From contig JABUQX010041909.1 of assembly GCA_015478945.1 (NCBI GenBank), forward strand, positions 1-46,466: a stretch of DNA of 46,466 bases, read 5' to 3'. Shown here in pieces: positions 1-12,205 of this stretch. This DNA is from Trachelipus rathkii. Lineage: Eukaryota > Arthropoda > Malacostraca > Isopoda > Trachelipodidae. Below the pieces are notes generated by a model. The model was given only the letters and a program-made list of their open reading frames with translations. It was not told the DNA's origin and ran no database searches. Made by a program: the position numbers and the translations under genes. How positions within the stretch are numbered: position 1 is the first letter of the stretch; each line of letters begins with the position of its first letter.

Positions 1-1329
1 ACCAAATATTTCATTAGTTGTGAAAACCTGTTTTAATAAAAAAATTTAACTTCTAAAATTACGCTTTTTCTTAAATTTTCACATTACAAATTTAGAACTC
101 TTAAAAGTACGATTTTTCCTAAGTTTCAACATTTGAAATTATTTGTTAAATCTTAAAATTGAGTTTTTAACCGTATTTTTAGCATTTAAAAAAATAATGT
201 GTTTCATTGAAATGCAATTTCAAAAAGCAGAAAAAAGAATTTATTAATAGTTTTAGGCGTCTTAAATTGACGTTTTTTAATGAAATTTCAATATTTGTTT
301 TTATATACCAAATATTTCATTAGTTGTTTAAACCTGTTTTAATAAAAAAATTTAACTTCTAAAATTACGCTTTTTCTTAAATTTTCACATTACAAATTTA
401 GAACTCTTAAAAGTACGATTTTTCCTAAATTTCAACATTTGAAATTATTTGGTTAATCTTAAAATTGAGTTTTTAAGGGTATTTTCAGCATTTGAAAAAA
501 GAATGTGTTTCATTGAAAATGCAATTTCAAAAAAGCAGAAAAGAGAGATTTATTAATTGTTGTTGGTGTCTTAAATTTTTGTTTTTAAAAATGAAATTTA
601 TATTTTTTTTTTTATATAACCAAATTTTCATTTGTTGTTAAAAACTTTTTTTTAAAATAAAAAATTTTTAACTTCTTAAATTTAGCTTTCTTAAATTTTC
701 CCATTACAAATTTAGAACTCTTAAAAGTACGATTTTTCCTAAATTTCAACATTTGAAATTATTTGTTAATCTTAAAATTGAGTTTTTAACGGTATTTTCA
801 GCATTTGAAAAAATAATGTGTTTCATTGAAATGCAATTTCAAAAAGCAGAAAAGAAAATTAATTAAATTGTTTTAGGTGTCTTTATTATGAACGTTTTTT
901 AATGAAATTTCAATATTTGTTTTTATATACCAAATATTTCATTAGTTGTGAAAACCTGTTTTAATAAAAAATTTTAACTTCTAAAATTACGCTTTTATTC
1001 TTAAATCTTTCACGTCATTACACAACTATTGGAAGAACTCTTAAAAGTACGGAACTGTATCCTAAATTTCAACATTTGAAATTATTTGTAAATTCTTAAA
1101 AATTGAGTTTTAACGGTATTTTCAACGCATTTGAAAAAATATGTGTTTCATTGAAATGCAATTTCTAAAAGCAGAAAAGCGAATTTATTAATAGTTTTAG
1201 GTGTCTTAAATTGACGTTTTTTTAAAATGAAATTTCAATATTGTTTTTATATACCAAATATTTCATTAGTTGTGAAAACCTGTTTTAATAAAAAATTTTA
1301 ACTTCTAAAATTACGCTTTTTCTTAAATT

Positions 1330-2110
1330 TTTACATCATCCATCAATTTAGAACTCTTAAAAGTAACACGATTTTTCCTAAAATTTCAACATTTGAAAAA
1401 TGATTTGGTAATTCTTAAAATTGAAGTTTTTTTTTTACGGATTTTCAGCATTTGAAAAAAATAACTGTGTTTACATTGAAAATGCCATTTTATGAAAAAG
1501 CAGAAAAGCCCCGAATTTATTAAAGTTTTAGGTGTCTAAATTGACAGTTTTTTTAATGAATTTCAAATATTTTTTTTCATATACAAATATTTCATTAGAG
1601 TTGTTTAAACCTGTTTTTAATAAAAAAATTATAACTTCTAAAATTACCTTTTCTTAAATTTTTTCACATTCCAAATTAGAAACTCTTATAATGTTACATT
1701 TTTCCTAAATTTCAACAATTTTGAAATTATTTGATTAATCTTAAAATTGAGTTTTAACTGGTATTTTCGCATTTGAAAAAATTAATTGTTTCATTGAAGC
1801 ATTTCAAAAAGCAGAAAAGAGAATTTATTAATTGTTTTTGGTGGTTTAAAAATACGGTTTTTTATTAAAATTTCAATATTTGTTTTTTTTTTACCAAATA
1901 TTTCATTGAGTTGTGAAAAACCTGTATTTAATAAAGAAAATTTAACGTTCTAAATACGCTTTTTTCCTTACAAATTTTCACATTACAATTTAGAACTCTT
2001 AAAAGTCACGATTTTTCCTAAATTTCGAACATTTGGAAATTATTGGTTAATCTTAAAATTGAGGTTTTAACGGTATTTTCAGCAGCATTTGAAAAAAAAG
2101 AATGTGTTTT
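1330..2110. repeat. Indel-rich block within satellite A
   Basis: The monomer remains recognisable, but one- to five-base insertions and deletions occur every 10-20 bases, unlike the nearly identical copies at 2700-3700. Changes fall in homopolymers and also as scattered extra bases (CATTAGAGTTG for CATTAGTTG). Similar short blocks lie near 541-700, 3729-3900, 5457-5620, 7000-7260, 7720-7890, 10990-11145, 13270-14110 and 15680-16200. The abrupt edges point to sequencing error, with degenerate copies as the alternative. Confidence 0.75.
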
Positions 2111-2280
2111 CATTGAAATGTCATTTCAAAAAAGCAAGAATAGAGAATTTTTTATTTTTAGGTGTCTTAAATTGACGTTTTTTAATGAAATTTCAATATT
2201 TGTTTTTATATACCAAATATTTCATTAGTTGTGAAAACCTGTTTTAATAAAAAATTTTAACTTCTAAAATTACGCTTTTG

Positions 2281-2400
2281 CTTAAATTTTCAGCATTTGA
2301 AAAAATATGAGAGACACTCTTTGAAATAGTACGATTGTTTCGCTAAATTCAAACAGTAAATGTAATTTATTTTAAGTTTAAGTGTCTTTATTTTCAGCAT
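2281..2400. repeat. Rearranged satellite A copy
   Basis: The sequence jumps at a TTTTCA box from the first subunit (CTTAAATTTTCA) into the third-subunit continuation (GCATTTGAAAAAATA). It then returns to a degraded first-subunit segment (CTCTTTGAAATAGTACGATT) and enters GCATTTG a second time near 2398. This is a within-monomer switch between subunits rather than random noise. Confidence 0.6.
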
Positions 2401-2947
2401 TTGAAAATATAATGTGTTTCATTGAAATGCAATTTCAAAAAGCAGAAAAGCGAATTTATTAATAGTTTTAGGTGTCTTAAATTGACTTTTTTTTAATGAA
2501 ATTTCAATATTTGTTTTTATATATCAAATATTTCATTAGTTGTTAAAAACTGTTTTAAAAAAAAATTTAATTTCTAAAATTTCGCTTTTGCTTAAATTTT
2601 CACATTACAAATTTAGAACTCTTAAAAGTACGATTTTTCCTAAATTTCAACATTTGAAATTATTTGGTAAATCTTAAAATTGAGTTTTTAACGGTATTTT
2701 CAGCATTTGAAAAAATAATGTGTTTCATTGAAATGCAATTTCAAAAAGCAGAAAAGAGAATTTATTATTGTTTTAGGTGTCTTAAATTGACGTTTTTTAA
2801 TGAAATTTCAATATTTGTTTTTATATACCAAATATTTCATTAGTTGTGAAAACCTGTTTTAATAAAAAATTTTAACTTCTAAAATTACGCTTTTTCTTAA
2901 ATTTTCACATTACAAATTTAGAACTCTTAAAAGTACGATTTTTCCTA

Positions 2948-2966
2948 AATTTCAACATTTGAAATT
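2948..2966. other. Perfect 8-bp dyad in each satellite A monomer
   Basis: The arms AATTTCAA and TTGAAATT are separated by CAT. The same dyad recurs in clean monomers, for example at 2643-2661. It could form a hairpin or bind a symmetric protein, but neither is shown. Confidence 0.8.
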
Positions 2967-3001
2967 ATTTGGTAAATCTTAAAATTGAGTTTTTAACGGT
3001 A

Positions 3002-3018
3002 TTTTCAGCATTTGAAAA
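3002..3018. other. Second dyad of the monomer (6-bp arms)
   Basis: TTTTCA and TGAAAA are separated by GCATT. It lies 36 bp after the first dyad and uses the same TTTCA/TGAAA core, consistent with descent from a common subunit. Confidence 0.7.
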
Positions 3019-3032
3019 AATAATGTGTTTCA

Positions 3033-3049
3033 TTGAAATGCAATTTCAA
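3033..3049. other. Third dyad of the monomer (perfect 7-bp arms)
   Basis: TTGAAAT and ATTTCAA are separated by GCA. The arm order is inverted relative to the dyad at 2948-2966, so arms of the two dyads could also pair with each other over about 80 bp. It is present in every clean monomer. Confidence 0.8.
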
Positions 3050-4742
3050 AAAGCAGAAAAGAGAATTTATTAATTGTTTTAGGTGTCTTATATTGACGTT
3101 TTTTAATGAAATTTTAATATTTGTTTTTATATACCAAATATTTCATTAGTTGTGAAAACCTGTTTTAATAAAAAATTTTAACTTCTAAAATTACGCTTTT
3201 TCTTAAATTTTCACATTACAAATTTTAGAACTCTTAAAAGTACGATTTTTCCTAAATTTCAACATTTGAAATTATTTGGTAATTCTTAAAATTGAGTTTT
3301 TTACGGGATTTTCAGCATTTGAAAAAATAATGTGTTTCATTGAAATGCAATTTTAAAAAGCAGAAAAGCGAATTTATTAATAGTTTTAGGTGTCTTATAT
3401 TGACGTTTTTTAATGAAATTTCAATATTTGTTTTTATATACCAAATATTTCATTAGTTGTGAAAACCTGTTTTAATAAAAAAATTATAACTTCTAAAATT
3501 ACGCTTTTTCTTAAATTTTCACATTACAAATTTAGAACTCTTAAAAGTACGATTTTTCCTAAATTTCAACATTTGAAATTATTTGTTAAATCTTAAAATT
3601 GAGTTTTTAACGGTATTTTTAGCATTTAAAAAAATAATGTGTTTCATTGAAATGCAATTTCAAAAAGCAGAAAAAAGAATTTATTAATAGTTTTAGGCGT
3701 CTTAAATTGACGTTTTTTAATGAAATTTCACCATTATTTGTTTTTTAATATAGCCAAATTTTTTCATTTGTTTGTTTAAACCTTTTTTAAAAAAAAAAAT
3801 TTAACTTCTAAAATTTCCACTTTTTTTTAAATTTTTATAATTAAAAATTTAAAACTTTTAAAAAATACAATTTTTCCTAAAATTTCAACAATTGGAAATT
3901 ATTTGGTTAATCTTAAAATTGAGTTTTTAACGGTATTTTCAGCATTTGAAAAAATTAATGTGTTTCATTGAAATGCAATTTTAAAAAGCAGAAAAGCGAA
4001 TTTATTAATAGTTTTAGGTGTCTTAAATTGACGTTTTTTAATGAAATTTCAATATTTGTTTTTATATACCAAATATTTCATTAGTTGTGAAAACCTGTTT
4101 TAATAAAAAAATTTAACTTCTAAAATTACGCTTTTTCTTAAATTTTCACATTACAAATTTAGAACTCTTAAAAGTACGATTTTTCCTAAATTTCAACATT
4201 TGAAATTATTTGGTTAATCTTAAAATTGAGTTTTTAACGGTATTTTCAGCATTTTAAAAAATAATGTGTTTCATTAAAATGCAATTTCAAAGAGCAGAAA
4301 AGAGAATTTATTAATTGTTTTAGGTGTCTTAAATTGACGTTTTTTAATGAAATTTCAATATTTGTTTTTAATACCAAATATTTCATTAGTTGTTAAAACC
4401 TGTTTTAATAAAAAAAATTAACTTCTAAAATTACGCTTTTGCTTAAATTTTCACATTACAAATTTAGAACTCTTAAAAGTACGATTTTTCCTAAATTTCA
4501 ACATTTGAAATTATTTGGTTAATCTTAAAATTGAGTTTTTAAGGGTATTTTCAGCATTTGAAAAAATAATGTGTTTCATTGAAATGCAATTTTAAAAAGC
4601 AGAAAAGCGAATTTATTAATAGTTTTAGGTGTCTTAAATTGACGTTTTTTAATGAAATTTCAATATTTGTTTTTATATACCAAATATTTCATTAGTTGTG
4701 AAAACCTGTTTTAATAAAAAAATTTAACTTCTAAAATTACGC

Positions 4743-4853
4743 TTTTCATTGAAATGCAATTTCAAAAAGCAGAAAAGTGAATTTATTAATAGTTTTAGGT
4801 GTCTTAAATTGACGTTTTTTAATTTTAACGAAATTCCAATTTCTTTGTGTATG
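4743..4853. repeat. Truncated satellite A monomer (about 133 bp missing)
   Basis: After ACGCTTTT the sequence continues directly with CATTGAAATGC, a block normally about 140 bp further on. Landmark spacing here drops to about 174 bp instead of 306. The join falls at a TTTTC shared by both sides, as expected for deletion between short direct repeats. Confidence 0.8.
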
Positions 4854-6060
4854 CCCGAAATATTTCATTAGTGGAAAACCTGTTTTAATAAAAAATTTTA
4901 ACTTCTAAAATTACGCTTTTTCTTAAATTTTCACATTACAAATTTAGAACTCTTAAAAGTACGATTTTTCCTAAATTTCAACATTTGAAATTATTTGGTA
5001 AATCTTAAAATTGAGTTTTTAACGGTATTTTCAGCATTTGAAAAAATAATGTGTTTCATTAAAAATGAAATTTGAAATTTCTTTAAAAAAAGAGAATTTA
5101 TTAATTTATTTTAGGAGTCTTAAATTGACGTTTTTTAATGAAATTTCAATATTTGTTTTTATATACCAAATATTTCATTAGTTGTGAAAACCTGTTTTAA
5201 TAAAAAATTTTAACTTCTAAAATTACGCTTTTTCTTAAATTTTCACATTACAAATTTAGAACTCTTAAAAGTACGATTTTTCCTAAATTTCAACATTTGA
5301 AATTATTTGGTAATTCTTAAAATTGAGTTTTTAACGGTATTTTCAGCATTTGAAAATATAATGTGTTTCATTGAAATGCAATTTCAAAAAGCAGAAAAGC
5401 GAATTTATTAATAGTTTTAGTGTCTTAAATTGACTTTTTTTTAATGAAATTTCAATATTTTAGTTTTAATACCAATATTTATTACTTGTTAACACCTGTT
5501 TAAATATAAAAATTTAACATTTTTAAAACTAAGCCTATTTAAATCTTAATTTTGCATACTACAAAAAGTGAGAAAAATTATATGGTACGATTTTTTCTAC
5601 ATTTCACATTTAAATTATTTGGTAATTCTTAAAATTGAGTTTTTTACGGGATTTTCAGCATTTGAAAAATTAATGTGTTATATTGAAATGCAATTTTAAA
5701 AAGCAGAAAAGCAAATTTATTAATAGTTTTAGGTGTCTTAAATTGACGTTTTTTAATGAAGTTTCAATATTTGTTTTTATATACCAAATATTTCATTAGT
5801 TGTGAAAACCTGTTTTAATAAAAAAATTTAACTTCTAAAATTACGCTTTTTTCTTAAATTTTCACATTACAAATTTAGAACTCTTAAAAGTATGGTATTT
5901 TTCCTAAAATACTTAACATTTATAGAAAATAATTTGGTAAATTCTTAAAATTGAGTTTTTAACGGTATTTTCAGCATTTGAAAAAATAATGTGTTTCATT
6001 GAAAATGCAATTTAAAAAGCAGAAAAGCGAATTTATTAATAGTTTTAGGTGTCTTAAATT

Positions 6061-6110
6061 GACGTTTTTTAATGCAATTTCAAAAAGCAGAAAAGCGAAT
6101 ATACCAAATA
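6061..6110. repeat. Template-switch-like segment in satellite A
   Basis: After GACGTTTTTTAATG the expected AAATTTCAATATTTG is replaced by CAATTTCAAAAAGCAG and AAAAGCGAAT, copied from the preceding part of the monomer. The normal ATACCAAATATTTC then resumes. The shared AAT..AATTTCAA string is the probable switch point. Confidence 0.7.
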
Positions 6111-8040
6111 TTTCATTAGTTGTGAAAACCTGTTTTAATAAAAAATTATAACTTCTAAAATTACGCTTTTTCTTAAATTTTCACATTACAAATTTAGAAC
6201 TCTTAAAAGTACGATTTTTCCTAAATTTCAACATTTGAAATTATTTGGTAAATCTTAAAATTGAGTTTTTAACGGTATTTTCAGCATTTGAAAAAATAAT
6301 GTGTTTCATTGAAATGCAATTTCAAAAAGCAGAAAAAAGAATTTATTAATAGTTTTAGGCGTCTTAAATTGACGTTTTTTAATGAAATTTCAATATTTGT
6401 TTTTATATACCAAATATTTCATTAGTTGTTTAAACCTGTTTTAATAAAAAAATTTAACTTCTAAAATTACGCTTTTTCTTAAATTTTCACATTACAAATT
6501 TAGAACTCTTAAAAGTACGATTTTTCCTAAATTTCAACATTTGAAATTATTTGGTAAATCTTAAAATTGAGTTTTTAACGGTATTTTCAGCATTTGAAAA
6601 AATAATGTGTTTCATTGAAATGCAATTTCAAAAAGCAGAAAAGAGAATTTATTAATTGTTTTAGGTGTCTTAAATTGACGTTTTTTAATGAAATTTCAAT
6701 ATTTGTTTTTATATACCAAATATTTCATTAGTTGTGAAAACCTGTTTTAATAAAAAAATTAACTTCTAAAATTACGCTTTTTCTTAAATTTTCACATTAC
6801 AAATTTAGAACTCTTAAAAGTACGATTTTTCCTAAATTTCAACATTTGAAATTATTTTGGTAATTCTTAAATTGAGTTTTTTACGGGATTTTCAGCATTT
6901 GAAAAAATAATGTGTTACATTGAAATGCAATTTTAAAAAGCAGAAAAGCGAATTTATTAATAGTTTTAGGTGTCTTAAATTGACGTTTTTTAATGAAATT
7001 TTAAAAGTTCGATTTTTCTTAAATTTCACATTACAAATATTTCAATTAGTTGTTAAACCTGTTTTAAATAAAAATTTAACTTCTAAAAAATTAACGCTTT
7101 TTCTTAAATTTCACATTACAAATTTAGAACTCTTAAAGAGTACGATTTTTCCGTAAATGTTCAAACATTTGATAATTATTTTGGTTAAATCTTAAAATTG
7201 AGTTTTTAACGGTATTTTCAAGCATTTGAAAAAAGAATGGTGTTTCATTGAAGATGCTTTCAAAAAGCAGAAAAGAGAATTTATTAATTGTTTTAGGTGT
7301 CTTAAATTGACGTTTTTTAATGAAATTTCAATATTTGTTTTTATATACCAAATATTTCATTAGTTGTGAAAACCTTTTTTAATAAAAAAATTTAACTTCT
7401 AAAATTACGCTTTTTCTTAAATTTTCACATTACAAATTTAGAACTCTTAAAAGTACGATTTTTCCTAAATTTCAACATTTGAAATTATTTGGTAAATCTT
7501 AAAATTGAGTTTTTAACGGTATTTTCAGCATTTGAAAAAATAATGTGTTTCATTGAAATGCAATTTCAAAAGCCAGAAAAGCGAATTTATTAATAGTTTT
7601 AGGTGTCTTAAATTGACGTTTTTTAATGAAATTTCAATATTTGTTTTTATATACCAAATATTTCATTAGTTGTGAAAACCTGTTTTAATAAAAAATTTTA
7701 ACTTCTAAAATTACGCTTTTTTTTTTAAATTTTTCACATTACAAATTTAGAACTCTTAAAAGACGCATTTTTCCTAAATTCACAGTTTGAATTAATTTTT
7801 AAATTTAAAATTGAGTTTTTAACGGATTTTCAGCATTTAGAAAAAATAATGTGTTTTATTGAAATGAATTTTTAAAAAAAGAAAAAAAAAGCGAATTTAT
7901 TAATAGTTTTAGGTGTCTTAAATTGACGTTTTTTAATGAAATTTCAATATTTGTTTTTATATACCAAATATTTCATTAGTTGTTAAAACCTGTTTTAATA
8001 AAAAAATTTAACTTCTAAAATTACGCTTTTTCTTAAATTT

Positions 8041-8165
8041 TCACTGGTTCATTGAAATGCAATTTCAAAAAGCAGAAAAGAGAATTTATTAATTGTTTTA
8101 GGTGTCTTAAATTGACGTTTTTTAATGAAATTTCAATATATTTTTTTTTAAATATACAATTAATA
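8041..8165. repeat. Second truncated satellite A monomer
   Basis: AAATTTTCACT runs straight into GGTTCATTGAAATGC, removing about 120 bp. Landmark spacing is about 182 bp. The join again lies at a TTTCA box. Confidence 0.75.
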
Positions 8166-8699
8166 TTTCATTAGTTGTGAAAACCTGTTTTTAATAAAAA
8201 ATTTTTAACTTCTAAAATTACGCTTTTTCTTAAATTTCTCACATTACAAATTTAGAAACTCTTAAAAGTACGATTTTTTCCTAAATTTTAACATTTGAAA
8301 TATTGTTAAATCTTAAAATTGAGAGTTTTAAAAACCGGGTATTTTCAGCCATTTGTAAAAAATAATGTGTTTCATTAAAATGCAATTTCAAAGAGCAGAA
8401 AAGAGAATTTATTAATTGTTTTAGGTGTCTTAAATTGACGTTTTTTAATGAAATTTCAATATTTGTTTTTATATACCAAATATTTCATTAGTTGTGAAAA
8501 CATGTTTTAATAAAAAATTTTAACTTCTAAAATTACGCTTTTGCTTAAATTTTCACATTACAAATTTAGAACTCTTAAAAGTACGATTTTTCCTAAATTT
8601 CAACATTTGAAATTATTTGTTAAATCTTAAAATTGAGTTTTTAACGGTATTTTCAGCATTTTAAAAAATAATGTGTTTCATTAAAATGCAATTTCAAAG

Positions 8700-9950
8700 A
8701 GCAGAAAGCGAATTTATAATAGTTTTAGGTGTCTTAAAATTGACTTATTTTTTTTAAAATGAAATTTGAATATTTGTTTTTAATACCAAAAATACTTTCT
8801 TAGTTGTTTAAAACCTGTTTTAGATTATAAAAATTTAATTTCCTAAGAATTTCGTTTTTTGCTTAAATTTTCACATCAAATTTAGAACTCTTATAAAGTA
8901 TGATTTTTTCTAAAATTTCAACAATTTTGAAAATTATTGGTAGATTCTGAAAATTGAGGTTGGTTAACAGGGTATTTCCAGCCTTGAAAACCCAATATGT
9001 GTTTTCATTGAAATGCAAGTTAAAAGCAGAGAAAAGAGAATGTATTAATTGTTTTAGGTGTTCTTAAAATTGACGTTTTTTAAATGAAATTTCAATATTT
9101 GTTTTTATATACCAATATTTCATTAGTTGGAAAACCTGTTTGAATAAAAATTTTAACTTCTAAAAATTACGCTTTTTCTTAAATTTTCACATTACAAATT
9201 TTAAATAAACTCTCAAAGTACGATTTTCCTAAATTCAACATTTGAAGTTATTTGTTAATCTTCAGGAAAATGAATCTCTTACCGTATAATTCGAGCATTT
9301 TAAAAGAATTATACGTGATCTATTGGATATGCAATTGTCAAAAAGCAGAAAAGAGAATTATTAATTGTTTAGGTGTTTTATATTGACGTTTATTTAATGA
9401 AATTTCGAAAATAATTTGTTTTTATTAACTTCTTTTCATTAGTTGTGAAAAGCTTTTTTTAAATAAATACATATTTTAACTTCTAAAATTACGCTTTTCC
9501 CTAAATTTTTCACATGTACAATTTAGAACTCTAAAAGTACGAATCTTTTCCTTAATTTCAAAACATTTGAAATTAATTTGGTAATTCTTAAAATTGAGTT
9601 TTTTACGGGATTTTCAGCATTTGAAAAAATAATGTGTTTCATTGAAATGCAAATTTTAAAAAGCTAGAAAAAGCGCATTATTATATAGTTTAAGGTGTCC
9701 TTAAATTGACGTTTTTTAATGAAGTTTCAATATTTGTTTTTTATATGACCAATATTTCATTAGTTTTATAAAAAATTTTAACTTCTAAAATTCGATCTTT
9801 TTCTTAAATTTTCACATTACACCAATTTAGAACTCTTAAAAGTAACACGTGTTTTCCTAAATTTCAACATTTGAAATTAATTTGTTAAATCTTAAAAATG
9901 AGTTTTTAACGTTTGTATTTTCAGTCTTTAAAAAAAATGTGTTTCATTGA
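8700..9950. repeat. Long indel-rich stretch of satellite A
   Basis: About four monomers with dense small indels and substitutions; the order of blocks is still that of the consensus. Clean sequence resumes near 9950, without intermediate divergence. Confidence 0.7.
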
Positions 9951-12079
9951 AATGCAATTTCAAAAAGCAGAAAAGAGAATTTATTAATAGTTTTAGGTGT
10001 CTTAAATTGACGTTTTTTAATGAAATTTCAATATTTGTTTTTATATAACTATGTATTTGTTTTAGTGGGTTTTAAACCCTTTTAAAAATAAAAAGATATA
10101 ACTTCAAAAATTACGCTTTTTTTTAAATTTTCACATTACAAATTTGGAACTCTTTAAAAGTACGATTTTTCTAAAATTTCAACATTTGAAATTATTTGGT
10201 AAATCTTAAAATTGAGTTTTTAACGGTATTTTTAGCATTTGAAAAAATAATGTGTTTCATTGAAATGCAATTTCAAAAAGCAGAAAAAAAAGTGAATTAT
10301 TAATTGTTTTTACGTGTAATTAAATTGGACGTTTTTTTGAATGAAATTTCAATATTTGTTTTTATATACCAAATATTTCATTAGTTTGAAAACCTGTTTT
10401 AATAAAAAAATTTAACTTCTAAAATTACGCTTTTTCTTAAATTTTCACATTACAAATTTAGAACTCTTAAAAGTACGATTTTTCCTAAATTTCAACATTT
10501 GAAATTATTTGGTAAATCTTAAAATTGAGTTTTTAACGGTATTTTCAGCATTTTGAAAAAAGAATTGTGTTTCCTTGAAATGCAAATTTAAAAAAGGCAG
10601 AAAAGCGATTTATTAATTGTTTTAGGTGTCTTAAATTGACGTTTTTTAAGGAAATTTCAATATTTATTTTTATATACCAAATATTTCATTAGTTGTGAAA
10701 ACCTGTTTTAATAAAAAAATTTAACTTCTAAAATTACGCTTTTGCTTAAATTTTCACATTACAAATTTAGAACTCTTAAAAGTACGATTTTTACTAAATT
10801 TCAACATTTGAAATTATTTTTAAATCTTAAAATTGAGTTTTAACGGTTATTTTTCAGCATTTGAAAAAATAATTTGTTAAATTTTGAAATTCAATTTCAA
10901 AAAGCTGAAAAGTGAATTTATTAATTGTTTTAGGTGTCTTAAATTGACGTTTTTTAATGAAATTTCAATATTTGTTTTTAATATACCAAATATTTTTATT
11001 ATTTTGTAAAAACCTTTTTTTAAAAAAAAATTTTTAACTTCTAAAAAATTTCTCCTTTTTTTTAAATTTTCAAATTACAAATTTAGAAACTGACTTAAAA
11101 GTACGATTTTCGTCTAAATTCAACATTATGAAATAATTTTGTTAAATCTTAAATTGAGTTTTTAACGGTATTTTCAGCATTTGAAAAAATAATGTGTTTC
11201 ATTGAAATGCAATTTCAAAAAGCAGACAAGAGAATTTATTAATTGTTTTAGGTGTCTTAAATTGACGTTTTTTAATGAAATTTCAATATTTGTTTTTATA
11301 TACCAAATATTTCATTAGTTGTGAAAACCTGTTTTAATAAAAAATTTTAACTTCTAAAATTACGCTTTTGCTTAAATTTTCACATTACAAATTTAGAACT
11401 CTTAAAAGTACGATTTTTCCTAATGAGACAACATTTGAGAATTATTTGGTAAATTCTTAAATTGAGTTTTTAACGGTATTTTCAGCATTTGAAAAAATAA
11501 TGTGTTTCATTGAAATGCAATTTCAAAAAGCAGAAAAGCGAATTTATTAATAGTTTTAGGTGTCTTAAATTGACGTTTTTTAATGAAATTTAATATTTGT
11601 TTTTATATACCCAAATATTTCATTAGTTGTGAAAACCTGTTTTAATAAAAAATTTTAACTTCTAAAATTACGCTTTTTCTTAAATTTTCACATTACAAAT
11701 TTAGAACTCTTAAAAGTACGATTTTTCCTTAATTTCAACATTTGAAATTATTTGGTAATTCTTAAAATTGAGTTTTTTACGGGATTTTCAGCATTTGAAA
11801 AAAAAATGTGTTTCATTGAAATGCAATTTAAAAAGCAGAAAAGCGAATTTATTAATAGTTTTAGGTGTCTTAAATTGACGTTTTTTAATGAAATTTCAAT
11901 ATTTGTTTTTATATACCAAATATTTCATTAGTTGTGAAAACCTGTTTTAATAAAAAAATTTAACTTCTAAAATTACGCTTTTTCTTAAATTTTCACATTA
12001 TAACAAATTTAGAACTCTTACAGGTACGAATTTTCCTAAATTTCAAACATTTGAAATGATGTGCGAATTCTTAAAATTG

Positions 12080-12205
12080 TATGTATGGTTTGTGAGAGCT
12101 GGTTGATGTGGTTGTGGGGCATGGGTGTGGGTGGCAGCGAGGTAGAGGTATGTAATAATTGTGTGGTGGTGCTGGACAAGGGAGAGAAAGGTCATAAGAG
12201 GTGTC
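12080..12205 (+). other. GT-rich insert replacing part of a satellite A monomer
   Basis: Between CTTAAAATTG (ending near 12079) and CAAAAAAAGAATTT (from about 12206) the expected roughly 60 bp of monomer is replaced by about 125 bp of G/T-rich sequence with almost no C. G runs lie at 12116-12119, 12123-12125 and 12129-12131. It matches no part of the monomer. It could be a base-calling artefact, a small insertion, or captured irregular TG-type repeat. No target-site duplication is evident. Confidence 0.7.

Larger units (their letters stand above)
2827..3132 (+). repeat. Reference clean 306-bp monomer of satellite A
   Basis: One complete monomer in a clean stretch, useful as the reference copy. 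It contains three subunit starts, ACGC at 2887, ACGG at 2996 and ACGT at 3096, with the next ACGC at 3193 in the following copy. The spacings are 109, 100 and 97 bp and sum to 306. A fourth ACG start (ACGATTTTT) lies at 2935, inside the first subunit. Each ACG is preceded by a related TCTTAAAATTG-like block and followed by a T-run and then a TTTCA box. This supports an ancestral unit of about 100 bp (possibly about 50 bp) that was triplicated. The subunit claim is by eye and needs a self-dot-plot. Confidence 0.85.

Noticed and set aside
2043..2228. 61-codon plus open frame
   Set aside because: Lies inside satellite A and reads the monomer; the same frame is broken in neighbouring copies.
6920..7156. 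78-codon plus open frame
   Set aside because: Satellite A sequence kept open by local indels; not conserved between copies.
12080..12205. True telomere repeat
   Set aside because: No regular unit can be read and C-containing words interrupt it; kept only as an unexplained GT-rich insert.
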